Source: Hydrogenophaga sp.
GTDB lineage: Bacteria; Pseudomonadota; Gammaproteobacteria; Burkholderiales; Burkholderiaceae_C
Length of the DNA stretch: 64,000 bases
Assembly: GCF_026125825.1 (NCBI RefSeq)
Contig: NZ_JAHCKK010000008.1
Location: forward strand, 1-64,000
Direction of reading: 5' to 3'
The notes under the pieces were generated by a model that had not been told where the DNA came from, did no database searches, and saw only the letters and a list, made by a program, of their open reading frames with translations. Below are positions 61,534 to 64,000 of this stretch, piece by piece. The number at the start of each line of letters is the position of its first letter. The stretch's first letter is position 1. The position numbers were made by a program, and so were the translations under genes.

Positions 61534-62295
61534 TCAGCCCTTGAGGTGCGCCCTGAGCAGGCGCGCGAATTCGCCCGGCCGCTCCACCGGCGGGAAGTGG
61601 CCGCAATCCAGCGCCACCATCCGCCCTTGCGGCAGCGCCCGAGCCAGGGCCTGCTGCGCCTCCAAGGGGCACAGCGGGTCCTGCTGACCCGCCATCACCA
61701 GCGTGGGCGCATGCACCCGGGCCAGGCGCTCGCCCAGGTCCGCGTCGCGCAGCACCGCCACCGCGCCCGCGTAGCCCACAGGGTCCATGGTCTCGAACAC
61801 GGTTCTGAGCGTGCCGATGACCGGATCGCCCGTCGCCCGAAACCCGGCGCTGAACATGCGCTCCACCATCGGGCCGGCCAACGGCGCCATGCCGTCGCGC
61901 AGGGCGGCATCGCGCCTGGCGTCCCAGCCCGTGGGCGGCGGCGCCACGCGCGGTGCGGTGGAACTCACCGCCACGCGATGCACGCGGTCCCCGGCGCGCT
62001 CGGCCAGCGCCAGGGCAGCCATGCCGCCGAGGGACACGCCGCACACATCGAAGCGCGCCACGCCCAGCGCGTCGGCCAGCGCAAGGAGGTCGTCGGCCAG
62101 CTCGTCGATGCGGTAGTCGCCCCCGGGCGCCGCGCTGCCGCCATGGCCGCGCAGGTCGGCGCACAGCAGCGGCATGTCCAGGTGGGGCCGCAATGCGTCC
62201 CAGAACCGCAGCGAAGCGCCGATGGGGTGCACCAGCATCAGCGGCAGGCCGGTGCCTTCGGTGCGTTCGCTGTGCAGGATGGGGCTCTGGCTCAA
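61534..62295 (-). CDS. alpha/beta hydrolase, 3-oxoadipate enol-lactonase-like (PcaD)
   Basis: A 253-residue hydrolase. 'LMLVHPIGASLRFWD' is the oxyanion loop, nucleophile Ser lies in CGVSLGGMAAL, and Asp and His appear in GQQDPLCP and DCGHFPPVE. The pattern fits PcaD-like enol-lactonases, but general esterases share it. The start is a TTG 6 nt after a GAGGAG box, and there is no better start. With the LysR and the flavin hydroxylase beyond, it suggests an aromatic catabolic branch. Confidence 0.88.
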   Translation of the reverse strand: MSQSPILHSERTEGTGLPLMLVHPIGASLRFWDALRPHLDMPLLCADLRGHGGSAAPGGDYRIDELADDLLALADALGVARFDVCGVSLGGMAALALAERAGDRVHRVAVSSTAPRVAPPPTGWDARRDAALRDGMAPLAGPMVERMFSAGFRATGDPVIGTLRTVFETMDPVGYAGAVAVLRDADLGERLARVHAPTLVMAGQQDPLCPLEAQQALARALPQGRMVALDCGHFPPVERPGEFARLLRAHLKG

Positions 62296-62305
62296 AAGGA
62301 TCTCC

Positions 62306-63235
62306 TCAGGTGTCGAGTTGGGGGTATTCACGAAGCTGGGCGGTGAACGCCGAGAGGAATGCGCGGGCCGCATCACCGGCCTGCGTGCCCTGGCGGGTGA
62401 TGGAAAAGAAATCAAGCGGGACCTCTGGGCCTGTCATCACGGCCACGTTCACCGCGTAGCGGCTGCAGGCGCCCTGCACGAAGGCCGGCATCACCGCCGC
62501 GCCATATCCGGCCTCCACCATGGCCACCACGCTGTGCAAGTTGTTGAACGTGGTGCGGGCCTCGCCGGCGCGACCCATGTCGCGCAGCCGCTGGTCGATC
62601 AGCTGCTGGATCGGGTTGGCCACCGGCAGGCCGATGAGCGGCAGCTCGGCCAGGTCGGCCCAGCTCACGCGGCCACGCGGCAGGCGGCGGGACCTGCCCG
62701 CCCCGGTGGGCCACTCGCGCGGGCTCACGCACACCAGCGGCAGCGACAGCAGCCGCTGGCGCCGGATGCCCGAGCCGGCCTTGAACAGGATGCCCAGCGC
62801 CATGTCGACCTCACCCGAGAGCACCATGGCCTCGATCTGGCTCCGCTCCACGTCGCGCACCACCACCTCGATGTCCGGGTGCGTGCGCTTGAGCGCCTGG
62901 AGCACCACCGGCATCACACTGGAGCACACCAGCGGCGTGGCGGCCACGGAGAGCGAGCGCGCCACGTCAACCGAAAGCCTGTGCAACCGGTCGGAGACCT
63001 CGGCCCACTCGCGCAGCATCCGCTCGGCCACCGGCACCAGCTGGCGGCCACCCTCGGTGAGCGTCACCGAGCGCGTGGTGCGGTCGAACAACCGCACGCC
63101 CAGCTGCGACTCCATCTCGCGCAGCAGCAGACTCAGCCCCGCCTGGGAGAGATGGATCCGCTCGGCCGCGCGCGTCACGTTCAGCAGCTGCGCCACCGCC
63201 ACGAAGGCCTGCAATTGACGGGTACTCACATTCAT
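62306..63235 (-). CDS. LysR-family regulator (aromatic hydroxylase locus)
   Basis: A 309-residue LysR protein. The HTH is VTRAAERIHLSQAGLSLLLREME, with 'LFDRTTRSVTLTEGGRQLV' after it. The effector domain is complete. It is divergent from the FAD hydroxylase across 103 bp and is followed 10 bp later by the hydrolase, so it probably controls both. The intergenic region is AT-richer than average and is likely the regulated promoter. Confidence 0.92.
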   Translation of the reverse strand: MNVSTRQLQAFVAVAQLLNVTRAAERIHLSQAGLSLLLREMESQLGVRLFDRTTRSVTLTEGGRQLVPVAERMLREWAEVSDRLHRLSVDVARSLSVAATPLVCSSVMPVVLQALKRTHPDIEVVVRDVERSQIEAMVLSGEVDMALGILFKAGSGIRRQRLLSLPLVCVSPREWPTGAGRSRRLPRGRVSWADLAELPLIGLPVANPIQQLIDQRLRDMGRAGEARTTFNNLHSVVAMVEAGYGAAVMPAFVQGACSRYAVNVAVMTGPEVPLDFFSITRQGTQAGDAARAFLSAFTAQLREYPQLDT

Positions 63236-63338
63236 AAGAGATGCCTATCAATCCATTTCACAAACAAACTTCACACACGGAGCGCATGGTGATGCAATTC
63301 AGTTGATGTTGCAACCTTACCAAGAAAGACGCCGCCCC

Positions 63339-64000
63339 ATGGACCGAAAAACCCGCATCGCCATCTCCGGCGCCGGCATCGGCGGACTCACCGCCGCGCT
63401 GGCCCTGCTGCAACGCGGCTTCCAGGTGGAGGTCTACGAGCAGGCCAGCGTGTTTGGCGAGGTGGGCGCGGGCATCCAGCTCAGCGCCAATGGCACGCGC
63501 TGCCTTTTTGCGCTCGGGCTGCAGCAGGACGTGCTGCGCAGCGCCAGCCAGCCCAGCGCCAAGGAGATCCGCCACTGGAGCACAGGCAACACATGGCGCC
63601 TGTTCGACCTGGGCGCAGAGTCCGTGCAGCGCTACGGCTCACCCTACCTGATGATGCACCGCGCCGACCTGCACGCCGTGCTGGTGCGCGCCATCCGGGC
63701 GATCCGGCCCGAAGCCCTGCACCTGGGCGCGCGGCTCCTTGAACTCACGCAGGACGGCGACGGCGTGGAGCTTCGACTGGAAGACGGTTCGGTGCGCCGC
63801 GCCGATGCCCTGATCGGCGCCGACGGCGTGCATTCCCGCGTGCGGCAGGTGCTGCATGGCGACGACGACCCGCGCTACACCGGCTGCATGGCCTGGCGCG
63901 GCGTGATCCCTGCGGCCACCCTGCCGGAGCACCTGCGCCGCCCTGTCGGCACCAACTGGGTCGGCCCGGGCGCGCACGTCATCACCTACCCGCTGCGCAA
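63339..64000 (+). CDS. FAD-dependent aromatic hydroxylase (salicylate / 6-hydroxynicotinate type), 5' part
   Basis: The first 220 codons of a group-A flavin monooxygenase, truncated by the window edge. The FAD motif is ISGAGIGGLTAALAL (GAGIGG at 11-16). 'VGAGIQLSANGTRCLFALGLQ', LMMHRADLHAVLVRA and IGADGVHSRVRQ match the salicylate 1-monooxygenase, NicC and 3-hydroxybenzoate 6-hydroxylase group. The C-terminal GD motif is beyond the window. The substrate is unknown, but the enol-lactonase-like hydrolase nearby fits ring cleavage downstream. Confidence 0.9.
   Translation, partial: MDRKTRIAISGAGIGGLTAALALLQRGFQVEVYEQASVFGEVGAGIQLSANGTRCLFALGLQQDVLRSASQPSAKEIRHWSTGNTWRLFDLGAESVQRYGSPYLMMHRADLHAVLVRAIRAIRPEALHLGARLLELTQDGDGVELRLEDGSVRRADALIGADGVHSRVRQVLHGDDDPRYTGCMAWRGVIPAATLPEHLRRPVGTNWVGPGAHVITYPLR

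Overview
The window is high-GC chromosomal DNA from a betaproteobacterium, most likely a Comamonadaceae member (Hydrogenophaga/Acidovorax-like). This rests on gene order and families: a yggS-pilT-pilU block, an rsmI / yraN-diaA-dolP block without lpoA, a DUF502 protein, five tripartite-tricarboxylate (Bug/TctC) receptors and two copies of a GC-rich intergenic element of the kind common in that family. I saw no rRNA, tRNA, CRISPR array, insertion sequence or phage gene. No gene-free stretch exceeds 300 bases.

1-8.2 kb: a partial RRM-like gene, a PAS-GGDEF-EAL c-di-GMP protein, a JmjC/cupin oxygenase, and a short bifunctional PutA divergent from an AsnC-type regulator. 8.2-17.8 kb is housekeeping: PLP homeostasis (YggS), the twitching motors PilT and PilU, a beta-hydroxyacid dehydrogenase, the dolP-diaA-yraN operon divergent from rsmI, envelope proteins, a Tat-exported intradiol dioxygenase and a DUF457 membrane protein.

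17.9-22.2 kb: a catabolic-looking unit of Bug receptor, opine-dehydrogenase-family enzyme, cystathionine-lyase-family enzyme and LysR regulator. 22.3-29.9 kb: phospholipase-D lipoprotein, CopD-like membrane protein, DinG helicase, patatin phospholipase, two tandem mini-GNATs, a GST and MarC.

29.9-38.4 kb is sulfur and osmolyte flavoured: BCCT transporter and MarR regulator on one strand, two Bug receptors and a cytoplasmic formylglycine sulfatase on the other, then a SulP anion transporter and a secreted DsrE-like protein with a probable AUC start. 38.5-50.2 kb: thioesterase, orphan ABC binding protein, DUF3096 micro-protein behind a Shine-Dalgarno-sequestering hairpin, lipoprotein esterase, a flavin monooxygenase/MarR pair with a clean operator palindrome, and a tartrate-dehydrogenase / lactonase / Bug / LysR cluster.

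50.3-55.1 kb: small hypothetical proteins, a Bax-inhibitor protein, an internally deleted TerC-family membrane protein and a Bcr/CflA-type efflux pump. 55.3-61.5 kb: a complete, translationally coupled Mrp (Pha-type) Na+(K+)/H+ antiporter operon with fused A and B subunits. 61.5-64 kb: an enol-lactonase-like hydrolase and LysR regulator facing a partial aromatic-ring FAD hydroxylase cut by the window edge.
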